Source: Usitatibacter palustris (GTDB lineage Bacteria; Pseudomonadota; Gammaproteobacteria; Burkholderiales; Usitatibacteraceae). From it: 64,000 nt of DNA. The notes below the pieces were generated by a model. The model was not told where the DNA came from, ran no database searches, and worked only from the letters and a program-made list of their open reading frames with translations. The position numbers and the translations under genes are program-made. Below, piece after piece: positions 36,697 through 45,555 of the stretch; the first letter of the stretch is position 1; every line of letters starts with the position of its first letter. The stretch spans positions 3,596,001 through 3,660,000 of the forward strand of contig NZ_CP053073.1 of the NCBI RefSeq assembly GCF_013003985.1, read 5' to 3'.

Positions 36697-38946
36697 CTAG
36701 TTGCGCTCGGTGGGCCGTCCGAGGAAAAGATAGAGCGAGGAGTCGCCACCGAACGTGTGGCCATAGCCGAGGTAGAGCGGACCGATGACGGAGTCGAGCC
36801 CGACGAACACGGAGGCGGCTTTCTTCGTGTCCTTGAAGGAGATGTCGGAGCTGCGTGCCCATGCGTTGCCGGCCTCGAGCGACGTGCCCAGGTACCAGCT
36901 GCGACCGAGCACGCGCGGCAACTCGCCCATGCGGTAGTACGCGAGCGCGCCCACGAGTGCGGCCTGCGAACCCGTGATCGCGCCGTAAGGGGTGCCGCTC
37001 AGGTTGAAGAATCCGCCCATGCTGAAGCCGCCGCGATTGTCCTGCGAGGTCTGCGCGCCGGCGATGCCCAGCAGCGTCAACCGGTCGAAGGTCAGGGGCA
37101 GCAGCACGCTCACGTTGGAGGTCCGGAACGGCGAACGCGACGTCTGGTAGTCGTCGAAGCGCACGACCTCGGCGGCCACGAAGGCTCCGTGGCGCGGAAA
37201 GTTCGCGTCATCGAGGGTATCGGCGATCACCGAAGCGCGGACGAATCTCGCGTTGCCTTCGACCGGGCCATCGAGCGAACGGCCGATCGAAGGCGTGGCA
37301 CGGTATCGCTCGTAGCCGCCGCCCACTCGCGCCACCGCGATGGTGCCGAGCCGGCGACCGATCACCGCGGAGGCCACCGACGTCGCGGTGGTGACGCGAT
37401 CGGTGCGGCGGTTTCCCTGCGTGAAGATGTCGTAGTCGGATTGCACCGCTTCGAGCAGCGGCTCGACGAACCATGGGCTGCCGGGGCCCAGCGGCTGGTA
37501 GAAGGCCGTGGTGAACCGCTGCACGTCGCCGAACTGCACTTCATTTCGCCACTCCGCGCCCCAACTGTTCACCCACGTCATGGTGTGCTGCACCGTGATC
37601 GAGAAGCGCGCGTCGGTGTCCAGATCCGCGACCGCGCGGCCGCCGATGCGCAGGTAGTTCGGGCCCCAGGGCTTCTCGTCGACATCGATCACCACCGAGC
37701 GGCGTCCCTGCTCGAGCTCCGAGCGCACGTGCACGCGTTCGAAATCGCCCATGCCGTAGAGAACGCTGCTCGCCCTCGAAAGATCGGCGTCGCTGACCGC
37801 CTTGCCCGGCTCCACGCCGGCGATGCTCTGCACCTCGCGCTTGAGCGCCTCGGGGTTGGTGCGCACCGCGCCTTCCACGCGCACTTCCTTGATGGCGAGA
37901 TCCGGAATCACGGGACGACGCACGCGGCCCGCTTCCCAACGCGCGTACTCGCGAGCGTCGAGGGCGAGCGGCGCGAGGCGTTCGACGACCCGCTTGGCCG
38001 CGGCCTCGCCGATCGCGATGAGCTCCGTGCCGCGTTCGAAATCGACGAAGCTCACGCCCTTCAGGTCGGGCGAGATGAGGATGTCCTTCGGGCGCAGCGC
38101 GCGCAGCGAGATCCCGACGTTCTGCTCCGTGAGGATGTTGATCATCTGCAGCGCCACGCCCGGCGCCGAGGACAGCGAGTCGCGCGGCATGAGCGGCGTG
38201 CCCACGTTGACCGCGATGATGATGTCGGCCCCGAGCTCGAGGGCGACTTCGACCGGCAGGTTTCTCACGAGCCCGCCGTCGCCCAGCAGGCGGCCGTCGA
38301 CTTGCGTCGGCGCGAATGCGCCGGGGATCGACATCGACGCGCGCATCGCCACGGAAAGCGACGTGTCGCGAAGGACGACGAGCTCTCCGGTTTCGAGATC
38401 GGTCGCCACCGCACGCAGCACGACGGGCAGCTCGTCGAGGTGGCGCGCATCGCTCGCCGGGCGGGCGACGCTGCGCAGGAATTCCTCGAGGTTCTGGGAT
38501 CCGAAGGCCCCGCGCGGCAGCACGATGCCCTCCTTGGTGACCCCGAGCTCGCTCTTGCCGATGAAGCGCAGGTCGTCCTCCTTGCGGCGGAACGAGAGGT
38601 CCTCGCGCGGTGGCCGGTCGGAGAACATCGCCGTCCAGTCCGCCTGCCCGACCAGCACTTCCATCTGCTCGGGCGTGTTGCCCGCGGCGTACGCGCCACC
38701 GACGATCGTGCCCATGCTGGTCGCGACGATCATGTCGACGGGCACGCGCTGGTCGCGCAGCACCTTCAGCACGCCGATGTGCGCGAGACCTCGCGCGCCT
38801 CCGCCGGAAAGGACGAGGGCAATCTTCGGCCGGGGACGAGAGGCGGTCTCGGCGGGCGGGGTTGCCTGCGCGGCCACGTCGGCAATCCCCAGGGTTGCCG
38901 TGCACATCCAGAAAATCACCAGGCACCGTGCGCAATTTCGCCGCAT
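36697..38946 (-). CDS. Patatin-like phospholipase with BamA-type barrel (type Vd/PlpD-like)
   Basis: 749 residues: signal peptide, patatin domain (about 40-240), POTRA-like segment (about 350-430, KEVRVEGAVRTNPEALKREV) and a 16-strand surface-antigen barrel to the end. Oxyanion loop GGGARG (48-53), nucleophile Ser77 in VATSMGTIVGG, where the first Gly of GxSxG is Ala, and Asp223 in GDGGLVRN. The barrel finishes GYGHTFGGDSSLYLFLGRP, as in Omp85 proteins. Expected to place a phospholipase at or across the outer membrane. Whether Ala75 affects activity is unknown. Confidence 0.92.
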   Translation of the reverse strand: MRRNCARCLVIFWMCTATLGIADVAAQATPPAETASRPRPKIALVLSGGGARGLAHIGVLKVLRDQRVPVDMIVATSMGTIVGGAYAAGNTPEQMEVLVGQADWTAMFSDRPPREDLSFRRKEDDLRFIGKSELGVTKEGIVLPRGAFGSQNLEEFLRSVARPASDARHLDELPVVLRAVATDLETGELVVLRDTSLSVAMRASMSIPGAFAPTQVDGRLLGDGGLVRNLPVEVALELGADIIIAVNVGTPLMPRDSLSSAPGVALQMINILTEQNVGISLRALRPKDILISPDLKGVSFVDFERGTELIAIGEAAAKRVVERLAPLALDAREYARWEAGRVRRPVIPDLAIKEVRVEGAVRTNPEALKREVQSIAGVEPGKAVSDADLSRASSVLYGMGDFERVHVRSELEQGRRSVVIDVDEKPWGPNYLRIGGRAVADLDTDARFSITVQHTMTWVNSWGAEWRNEVQFGDVQRFTTAFYQPLGPGSPWFVEPLLEAVQSDYDIFTQGNRRTDRVTTATSVASAVIGRRLGTIAVARVGGGYERYRATPSIGRSLDGPVEGNARFVRASVIADTLDDANFPRHGAFVAAEVVRFDDYQTSRSPFRTSNVSVLLPLTFDRLTLLGIAGAQTSQDNRGGFSMGGFFNLSGTPYGAITGSQAALVGALAYYRMGELPRVLGRSWYLGTSLEAGNAWARSSDISFKDTKKAASVFVGLDSVIGPLYLGYGHTFGGDSSLYLFLGRPTERN

Positions 38947-38980
38947 GACCCAGTGTACCTAGCGCGTGCGCATGGCGCTG

Positions 38981-39484
38981 CTAATCCGGGGCGAAAGGAT
39001 CGCCTTCGAGCCCGGGACTGAAATGCATCACGCGTTCGCGAATGTCGGGCGTCTCGAAGTACGCCTCGCCACAGCGAACGTGGATGAACCCCGAGGGATT
39101 GAAGCGCCCTTCCTCGAAGAACACGAGCTTGATGCGCCATTGGCCCTTCGGGATCGGCTCCTTGCAATGGCGGCAGGCGGCCTGGCCCTTCGCGCGCTCG
39201 GCGCCATCGATGCGCGGCAGGCGCTTGTGCACGAGGCCCCGGTGCGCCTCGAGCTCGAGCTTCTCGCGGTCGATCAGGTCGGGCGGCGCGGCGGGCAGTG
39301 TTTCGAGCAGCGACTCGGGCCGCTTGAACGCCGCGCACAACGGATGGAACCAGAGCGTCTGGTCGCCGTCCGCGAACGGGTTGGCCACGCGCTCGCCGAA
39401 GCGCAGCTCGCCCTTGGCGATGGCCTGGCCGCAGCCGCGGCATTTGGAACGCCCGGTGGCGGCGGGTTCGAAGGTATGGGTCAC
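38981..39484 (-). CDS. Small protein with two PARP-type zinc fingers
   Basis: 167 residues. Finger 1: SKCRGCGQAIAKGELRFGE ... WFHPLC; finger 2: ACRHCKEPIPKGQWRIKL ... FIHVRC. Both follow the C-x2-C-x(about 30)-H-x2-C pattern and surrounding residues of PARP-type fingers, which in eukaryotes sense DNA breaks. No catalytic ADP-ribosyltransferase, ligase or nuclease domain is attached. GTG 39484 was chosen as the start for lack of a better one; the RBS is weak. Between the genes for two patatins. Function unknown; DNA or RNA end binding is a guess from the family. Confidence 0.72.
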   Translation of the reverse strand: MTHTFEPAATGRSKCRGCGQAIAKGELRFGERVANPFADGDQTLWFHPLCAAFKRPESLLETLPAAPPDLIDREKLELEAHRGLVHKRLPRIDGAERAKGQAACRHCKEPIPKGQWRIKLVFFEEGRFNPSGFIHVRCGEAYFETPDIRERVMHFSPGLEGDPFAPD

Positions 39485-39530
39485 AGGCGAAAGGATAGTG
39501 GATGACCGCGTTGCTGAGCTAGCATCAACC

Positions 39531-40916
39531 ATGCGCGCCGCCTTCCTCTCGCTCTGCCTCCTCCTCGCCGGCTGCGCCACGAGCGTCTTCAACCCGGCGA
39601 CCAACGTGCCGATCACCAGGGCCACGCCCCCGGGCATGGACGCGCCCGAGGACATCGTCGGCGAGAACGCGGTCGCGCTTTCCTTCTCGGGCGGAGGCCT
39701 GCGCGCCGCGGCGATCGCCCACGGCGTGCTCACGGCGCTGCGCGACACGAAGACCGCGGGCGGTGGCAGCCTCGCCGACGAGATCGTGTTCATCTCGAGC
39801 GTGTCGGGTGGTTCGCTTGCCGCCGCGCACTTCGGCCTCTACGGCGTCGAGGGCATGGACCGGTTCCGCGAGAACGTGCTGCTGCGCGACTTCGAGGCCG
39901 ACATGCGCCTGTCGATCACCAATCCCGACAACCTTCTGCGCATCTTCGGGGGCGGTCTCAACGCACGAGAGAACTTCGGTGAGTCGCTCGACAAGCATGT
40001 CTTCAATGGCGCGACCTTCGCCGACCTCTACAAGCGCCGCAAGAGCGACATCCGCATCCACGCGACCGATGTCTACAACCGCCTGTCTTTCCCCTTCATC
40101 CCGCGGATCTTCTCGGTGCTCTGCAGCGACATCCGGCCCTACAGCATTGCCGACGCCGTCGTCGCGTCGATGGCCGTACCGCTCGTGTTCGCACCGGTCG
40201 TGGTGCGCACCTACCCCGATCACTGCACCGCACCCCTGCCTCGCGCGATCGCGCAGGCACGCAACGACCCCGATGCGCCGCCCATCCTGAAGTCGATCGA
40301 AAAGGCGATGTCGTCCTATCGCGACCCGAGCAAGGTGCGCTACGTGAAGCTGATCGACGGCGGCGTCACCGACAACCTCGGCCTCGCCACGCTGGCGGTC
40401 AGCCGGGCGATTTCGGGCACGGCCTACGCGCCGATGACCGAACGCGACGCGGTGAAGGTCCGCCGCATGCTCTTCCTCGTGGTCGACGCGGCGCGCGGTC
40501 CGCACGGCGCCTGGGCGCTCGAGGAGCCGGGCCCGCCGGGCGTGGAGCTGGCACTGCACGTGACCGACGTCGCGACCGAATCCATGGCCCGCTACGCCGC
40601 CGATGGCTTCTGGCGCATGTTGAAGGAGTGGGAAGCGTCGTTGATCGAATTCCGCTGCGGGCTCACGCTCGAGCAGGTGGCGCGCCTGGGCGGCCCGGTG
40701 AAGGACTGGCACTGCTCGGACGTGCGCTTCTACTTCGCGTCGTTGTCGATCGACAACCTCTCGCCCGAGGACCGCGCGAAGCTGGAAGTCATTCCCACTC
40801 GCCTCACGTTGCCGCCCGAGCAGATCGACGCGGCGATCGACGCGGCGCGCCGCACCATGCTCTCGTTGCCGCGCTTCCGGCAGTTCCTCTTCGAACGGAT
40901 GAAGCCCTCACCCTAG
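39531..40916 (+). CDS. Patatin-like phospholipase, lipoprotein
   Basis: 461 residues. Lipobox LLAGC (Cys15) marks it as a lipoprotein. Patatin/cPLA2-like motifs: ALSFSGGGLRAAAIAHGVL, nucleophile region FISSVSGGSLAAAHF (Ser92), and the Asp in VKLIDGGVTDNLGLATL. C-terminal part (LFLVVDAARGP and on) is typical of the long bacterial branch. It is divergent from the zinc-finger gene and converges on a small membrane-protein gene, the two stop codons sharing CTAG. Confidence 0.88.
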   Translation: MRAAFLSLCLLLAGCATSVFNPATNVPITRATPPGMDAPEDIVGENAVALSFSGGGLRAAAIAHGVLTALRDTKTAGGGSLADEIVFISSVSGGSLAAAHFGLYGVEGMDRFRENVLLRDFEADMRLSITNPDNLLRIFGGGLNARENFGESLDKHVFNGATFADLYKRRKSDIRIHATDVYNRLSFPFIPRIFSVLCSDIRPYSIADAVVASMAVPLVFAPVVVRTYPDHCTAPLPRAIAQARNDPDAPPILKSIEKAMSSYRDPSKVRYVKLIDGGVTDNLGLATLAVSRAISGTAYAPMTERDAVKVRRMLFLVVDAARGPHGAWALEEPGPPGVELALHVTDVATESMARYAADGFWRMLKEWEASLIEFRCGLTLEQVARLGGPVKDWHCSDVRFYFASLSIDNLSPEDRAKLEVIPTRLTLPPEQIDAAIDAARRTMLSLPRFRQFLFERMKPSP

Positions 40917-41392
40917 CGCGGGTGGAAGCGCCTGACCGCTAACACCGCGATCACGACGAATGCCAGGAAGACGATGCCCTGCGCGATCGCGAACGGCGGC
41001 TCCTGCTGCGTGGGCGCGAGTGCCTTCAGCGAGGGCACCTTGAGGAACGCCTGCACGACGAGCACGAACACGTTGAGGTAGAGCGAGGCGACCGCGGTGC
41101 CGACATAGAGCGCGCGCCACCGGCCCGAGAGCCCCTTCAGGTACAGCGCGTAGATCGCGACCATGAGGGCTGCCATGCAGATGATGCCCGTCGCGTGCGA
41201 GGGCAGGAACTTGTCCGCGGGCAGGATGAACCCGCTCAAATTGGTGAGGATCGTGAGGCCGAGGAACGCGGCCGTCCATTTCGGTGCGCGATCCGCCTTG
41301 AACATCGCGGCCACCGCACCCACGCCCGCGACGATCGCCACGAGGCTGATGACCACGTGGATGAAAACCATCGGTGACATTCCCAGAATCAT
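40913..41392 (-). CDS. Small integral membrane protein, unknown function
   Basis: 159 residues with four to five hydrophobic helices (MVFIHVVISLVAIVAGVGAV, FLGLTILTNLSGFIL, IICMAALMVAIYALYL, ALYVGTAVASLYLNVFVLVV, VFLAFVVIAVLAV). His in PSHATG and HVV are candidate cofactor ligands but not diagnostic. The ATG at 41392 is preceded by GGAGGG. No family was recognised. The stop overlaps the patatin gene stop in opposite orientation (CTAG). Confidence 0.75.
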   Translation of the reverse strand: MILGMSPMVFIHVVISLVAIVAGVGAVAAMFKADRAPKWTAAFLGLTILTNLSGFILPADKFLPSHATGIICMAALMVAIYALYLKGLSGRWRALYVGTAVASLYLNVFVLVVQAFLKVPSLKALAPTQQEPPFAIAQGIVFLAFVVIAVLAVRRFHPR

Positions 41393-41537
41393 GGCTTCCC
41401 TCCCCGGAAGTTTTGTGCGGAAGACTCTAGCGGATTTCGTGCCAATGCGAGCAACAACAAGGCGAAACATCTTGGTGCGGAACCAACTGGCGCGCGAGGG
41501 GTTCAGACTGCTTCACGCAACACGCAGGAGGCATCAC

Positions 41538-41807
41538 ATGCAGCAAAGAGACGTCGTCGTACGCAATCCTTCCGGGCTCCACGCCCGTGCCGCCGCAAGG
41601 CTCACTCTCGCTGCCGCGAAATTCCGCTCCAACATCATCCTCGTCGCCAATGGGCGACGCGCCAACGCGCGCAGCCTCATCGCCGTCATGATCCTCGCCG
41701 CGGGCATGGGCGCGCACGTGTTGATCGAGGTGCAGGGGCCTGACGAAGTGGAAGCGATGCAGGAAGTCGCGCAGCTCGTCGCGAGCGGCTTCGCGGAGAA
41801 ACGCTAG
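41538..41807 (+). CDS. HPr-family phosphocarrier protein
   Basis: 89 residues, normal HPr length. The phosphoryl-accepting His15 is in PSGLHARAAARL; the usual HARPA proline is Ala here. Ser46 in ARSLIAVM is the regulatory serine position. GGAGG precedes ATG 41538. No ptsI or EIIA is adjacent, unlike typical PTS/nitrogen-PTS loci. It converges on the BaiN-like gene, again with stops sharing CTAG. Confidence 0.9.
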   Translation: MQQRDVVVRNPSGLHARAAARLTLAAAKFRSNIILVANGRRANARSLIAVMILAAGMGAHVLIEVQGPDEVEAMQEVAQLVASGFAEKR

Positions 41808-42988
41808 GCGGCTTCGCCCGCGGCGCGGCCCGAGGCCCACGCCCACTGGAAGTTGAAGCCGCCCAGGTGGCCGGTGACATCGACCGCCTCGCCGATGAAG
41901 TACAGGCCCGGCACCTCGCGCGCCTCCATCGTCTTCGATGACAGGCCGCGCGTGTCCACGCCGCCCAGCGTGACCTCGGCCTTGTTGTAGCCGAGCGTGC
42001 CGGTGGGCTGCAGCTTCCAGTCATTGAGGGCTCGCGCGAGCTCCTCGACCTTGCGCTCGGCAAGCTGCACGATCGGGCGCGTGGCTTCGTGCTCCTCGCA
42101 CCACGCCTGAATGAAGCGCGCGGGCCAGCGTTCGGCGATGAGCGCGCCCAGCGTTGCCGGCGAACGACGGTTCTCCGCGAGGAACGCGGCCGCGTCCGTG
42201 CCCGGCAGGAGGTTCACGTGCAACGGATCGCGCGCTTCCTGCATCTGCCAATAGGAAGACGCCTGCAGAACCGCGGGGCCGGAGAGGCCGCGGTGGGTAA
42301 AGAGCATCGCCTCGCGAAACTTGCCGCCGCCGCAAGTGATCTCCACTTCGAGCGAAGCGCCCGAGAGCTCGCCGTAGCGCGCGAGCCATTTGTCGTCCAT
42401 CGCGAGCGGCACCAGCGCGGGCTTGGGCGGCACGATCGCGAGCCCGAACTGTTCGGCAAGCTTGTACGCGAAGGGCGTGGCGCCGATCTTCGGGACGGTG
42501 AGCCCGCCGGTTGCGACGATCACGGATGCACACTCGATCGCGCCCTGCTCCGTGTCGATGCGATACCCGCTCGCGGTCTTCGCGACCGCGCTCACGCCAC
42601 ACGGGCGCATCCACGTGACCCGGCCCTCGTCGCACTCGGCCTTGAGCATCGCGATGATCTGCTTCGCGCTCTCGTCGCAGAAGAGCTGGCCCAGCGTCTT
42701 CTCGTGATGCGCGATGCGGTACTGGTCAACGAGTGCGACGAAATGGCGCGGCGTGTAGCGCGCCAGCGCCGAGCGGCAGAAGTCCGGGTTGCGCGAGAGG
42801 AAATCCTTGTGCGTCGCGTGGATGTTGGTGAAATTGCAGCGCCCGCCGCCGGAGATGCGGATTTTTTCCCCGAGATCCTTGTAGTGATCGATGAGTACGA
42901 CACGGCGGCCGCGCTGGCCCGCGGTGGCGGCGGCCATCATGCCGGCTGCGCCTGCGCCGATGACGGCGACGTCAGTGGAGGTTGTCAT
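41804..42988 (-). CDS. HI0933/BaiN-like FAD-dependent oxidoreductase
   Basis: 394 residues. FAD-binding VAVIGAGAAGMMAAATAGQR, then RISGGGRCNFTNIHA, VIVATGGLTVPKIGATPFAY, LLFTHRG-like AMLFTHRGLSGPAVLQASS and the C-terminal PGLYFIGEAVDVTGHLGGFN. These are the full signatures of the HI0933/YhiN family (BaiN of bile-acid metabolism is one member); the physiological substrate in proteobacteria is unclear. ATG 42988 was chosen; GTG 42991 is directly before it. A repeat lies upstream. Confidence 0.92.
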   Translation of the reverse strand: MTTSTDVAVIGAGAAGMMAAATAGQRGRRVVLIDHYKDLGEKIRISGGGRCNFTNIHATHKDFLSRNPDFCRSALARYTPRHFVALVDQYRIAHHEKTLGQLFCDESAKQIIAMLKAECDEGRVTWMRPCGVSAVAKTASGYRIDTEQGAIECASVIVATGGLTVPKIGATPFAYKLAEQFGLAIVPPKPALVPLAMDDKWLARYGELSGASLEVEITCGGGKFREAMLFTHRGLSGPAVLQASSYWQMQEARDPLHVNLLPGTDAAAFLAENRRSPATLGALIAERWPARFIQAWCEEHEATRPIVQLAERKVEELARALNDWKLQPTGTLGYNKAEVTLGGVDTRGLSSKTMEAREVPGLYFIGEAVDVTGHLGGFNFQWAWASGRAAGEAA

Positions 42989-42996
42989 CACAAGAA

Positions 42997-43147
42997 ATTG
43001 TCATCCTGAGGGCGGTAGCAATTTGTCATCCTGAGGAGCGAAGCGACGAAGGACCTGCTTGAGTGCTTTAACAGTTAAACCCCTAAAGCAGGTCCTTCGT
43101 CGCTTCGCTCCTCAGGATGACAGTAAGCAAAGCTCCTCACGATGACA
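42997..43147. repeat. GTCATCCTGAGG palindromic repeat (copy D)
   Basis: A partial arm (ATTGTCATCCTGAGGGCGG), then a complete pair: arm GTCATCCTGAGGAGCGAAGC to GAAGGACCTGCTTGAG, a loop with TTTAACAGTTAAAC, the inverse arm GCAGGTCCTTCGTCGCTTCG to GATGACAGT, and a further short inverse remnant. The remnant supplies the stop codon of the aldo/keto reductase. Confidence 0.9.
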
Positions 43148-44162
43148 GTACGGGATTCCCCGCCCGGGTCCGTCCATGGAACGGATACATCGGATCCGAA
43201 TAACCCGGCGTCGAAGGATGCCCCGGAGGGACCAACGAATCGACGAGGGCCTCATCTTCGGCCGTCCACTTGTAGTCGAGCGCACCGAGGTACCCGGTCC
43301 ACTGTTCCAGGGTCCTTGGCCCGGCGAGCACCGAACTCACGTGTTCGCAGGCGAGCACCCAGGCGGTGGCGAACTCGCCCGGTGTGATGCCACGCGTCTT
43401 CGCGTGCGCGGCCATGGCCTGCGCATGTTCCATGGACTCGCGCCGGAATTCGGTCTGCATCATGCGTTTGTCCGAACGGCCGCCGCGCGAACCCTCGGGC
43501 GGCGCCGCATCGGGAACGTACTTGCCGGTAAGCACGCCGCGCGCGAGCGGGCTGTAGGGGACCACACCCAGGCCGTAGTACGCACACGCGGGCAGCACTT
43601 CGACCTCCGGCATGCGATTCATCGCGTTGTAGTACGGCTGCAGGCACACGGGCCGCGGCATGCCGATCGCGTCGCACAGGCGGATCACCTCGGCGATGCG
43701 ATAGGCGCGGAAGTTGGACAGGGCAAAGTGGCGAACCTTGCCCGCGCGAATGAAGCCCGCCATGGTCTCGAGCGTCTCGGTGAGCGGCGTGGCGGTGTCG
43801 TCCTTGTGCAGGTAATAAAGATCGATGTAGTCGGTGCCGAGGCGCTTGAGGCTCGCATCGATCGCGCGCGTCATGTGGCCGCGGTGCAGGCCCTGGTTCT
43901 CGGGGCCCTCGCCCATCGCGTTGGCGACCTTGGTGGCGAGGATCCACTGGCCGCGCTCCGGGGAGATGAGCTTGCCGGTGATGCGCTCGGACTCGCCCTT
44001 CGCGTAGACGTCCGCGGTATCGATGAAATTCACGCCCGCGTCACGCGCGTTGGCGACGATCCGGGCGGATTCCGCGGCGTCGGTGCGGTCGCCGAACATC
44101 ATCGTGCCGAGGCAGATCGGGGAAACCTCGATGCCGCTCGAGCCCAGGGTGCGATTCTTCAT
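43137..44162 (-). CDS. Aldo/keto reductase
   Basis: 341-residue NADPH-dependent AKR. Motifs: EVSPICLGTMMFGDRTD, NFIDTADVYAKGESER (catalytic Asp and Tyr), ILATKVAN (Lys), YIDLYYLHKDD (His position), HFALSNFRAYRIAEV, VVPYSPLARGVLTGKY. It resembles the YajO/YhdN group acting on sugars or aldehydes. The last residues (PVLSS) are encoded by a degenerate repeat arm. It is divergent from nhaA, with 37 bases between the starts. Confidence 0.9.
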   Translation of the reverse strand: MKNRTLGSSGIEVSPICLGTMMFGDRTDAAESARIVANARDAGVNFIDTADVYAKGESERITGKLISPERGQWILATKVANAMGEGPENQGLHRGHMTRAIDASLKRLGTDYIDLYYLHKDDTATPLTETLETMAGFIRAGKVRHFALSNFRAYRIAEVIRLCDAIGMPRPVCLQPYYNAMNRMPEVEVLPACAYYGLGVVPYSPLARGVLTGKYVPDAAPPEGSRGGRSDKRMMQTEFRRESMEHAQAMAAHAKTRGITPGEFATAWVLACEHVSSVLAGPRTLEQWTGYLGALDYKWTAEDEALVDSLVPPGHPSTPGYSDPMYPFHGRTRAGNPVLSS

Positions 44163-44199
44163 GGCCGTCCTCCAGTAAACCGCAGCTTACAATCAGGTT

Positions 44200-45552
44200 G
44201 TGCTGAACAACGAATATCCCCTCGAACCGCTCTTCGGCCGGATCCTCTCGCCGTTCCAGCGTTTCATCAGGCGCACTACGGCCGGCGGCATCGTCCTGTC
44301 GGTCACGACGGCGCTCACCCTTGTCGCGGCGAGCGTTTTCGGCGACGACGCGCTGCACCATTTCTTCGAGCAACCGTTCGTGCTCGGCGTGGGCAGCCGG
44401 TTCGAGCTCAAGCTCACGCTGCATCACCTCATCAACGACGGGCTGATGGCGCTTTTCTTCCTGATGGTGGGCTTCGAGCTGAAGCGAGAGATCCTCGTGG
44501 GCGAGCTCTCGTCGATGCGCGATGCGGCCCTGCCCGTCTTCGCCGCCGCCGGCGGCATGATCGTGCCCGCGGGAATCTACGCCGCGCTCAACGTCGGCAC
44601 GCCCGCCGCCGCCGGCTGGGGCATCCCGATGGCCACCGACATCGCGTTCGCGGTCGGCATCCTCGTGCTCCTCGCGTGGCGCATCCCGAAGAACCTCATC
44701 GTGTTCCTCATGGCGCTCGCGATCGCCGACGACCTGGGCGCGGTGATCGTGATCGCGGCGTTCTACACGGCGGATCTGCGCGTCGAGTACCTCTGGGCCT
44801 CCGGCGCCATCACGGCGCTGCTCATCCTGCTCAACCGCGCGGGCGTGCGGCGCGCACTTCCCTACGCGCTGCTGGGATTTCCGCTCTGGTTCTTCGTGCA
44901 CGCGTCGGGCGTGCACGCAACGCTCGCGGGCATCATCCTCGCGTTCTCGATTCCCTCGGTTCCGAAGGTCGGCGCCATCGACTTCCTCAACCGCATCAAG
45001 GAACTTCGCGAAGCGTTCCTCCAGCAGCGCGAGGACCAGTCCACGGGCGACAACCCGCTCAACAACAGCGAAATGGCGGCGGTGGCCGAGGCGATCGAGA
45101 GCGCGGCCGTCGCGGTGCAAAGCCCGCTGCAGCGGCTCGAGCATGGCCTCACGCCGTGGGTCACGTTCGTGGTGATTCCGCTATTCGCGGTCGCCAACGC
45201 GGGCATCGACCTCGCCGCGGTGAAGTGGGGAAGCGCGCTGGGCAATCCGCTCACGATCGGCGTGGCACTCGGCCTCGTTGTCGGCAAGTTCATCGGCATC
45301 GGCGCCTTCAGCTGGGTGGCGGTGAAGATGGGCCTCGCACGCCTGCCCACCGATGTCGAGTGGAAGCACGTGCTGGGCGCGGCGTGGCTCGCGGGCATCG
45401 GCTTCACGATGTCGCTCTTCATCGCGCAGCTCGCATTCACGAGCGCGGCGATGGTCGAGCAGGCGAAGATCGGCATCCTCGTCGGATCGGCGATCTCGGC
45501 CATCGTGGGTCTCGTATGGCTCTACATGGCGTCGATCAAGCGCGCCGCATAG
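44200..45552 (+). CDS. nhaA: Na+/H+ antiporter NhaA
   Basis: 450-residue inner-membrane antiporter with about 12 helices; exchanges protons for sodium. Ion-binding Asp177-Asp178 in LAIADDLGAVIVIAAFY, pH-sensor region FFLMVGFELKREILVGE, GWGIPMATDIAFAVGILVLL, and LAGIGFTMSLFIAQLAF near the end (helices X-XI). A hydrophilic insert at about 270-300 (LREAFLQQREDQSTGDNP) is longer than in E. coli. GTG 44200 was chosen. An acetyltransferase gene follows 3 bases after the stop. Confidence 0.96.
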   Translation: MLNNEYPLEPLFGRILSPFQRFIRRTTAGGIVLSVTTALTLVAASVFGDDALHHFFEQPFVLGVGSRFELKLTLHHLINDGLMALFFLMVGFELKREILVGELSSMRDAALPVFAAAGGMIVPAGIYAALNVGTPAAAGWGIPMATDIAFAVGILVLLAWRIPKNLIVFLMALAIADDLGAVIVIAAFYTADLRVEYLWASGAITALLILLNRAGVRRALPYALLGFPLWFFVHASGVHATLAGIILAFSIPSVPKVGAIDFLNRIKELREAFLQQREDQSTGDNPLNNSEMAAVAEAIESAAVAVQSPLQRLEHGLTPWVTFVVIPLFAVANAGIDLAAVKWGSALGNPLTIGVALGLVVGKFIGIGAFSWVAVKMGLARLPTDVEWKHVLGAAWLAGIGFTMSLFIAQLAFTSAAMVEQAKIGILVGSAISAIVGLVWLYMASIKRAA

Positions 45553-45555
45553 CCC

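Noticed and set aside
42997..43147. CRISPR array in the repeat-rich intergenic regions
   Set aside because: The repeats are inverted palindromes at irregular distances, with no direct repeats separated by unique spacers and no cas genes.
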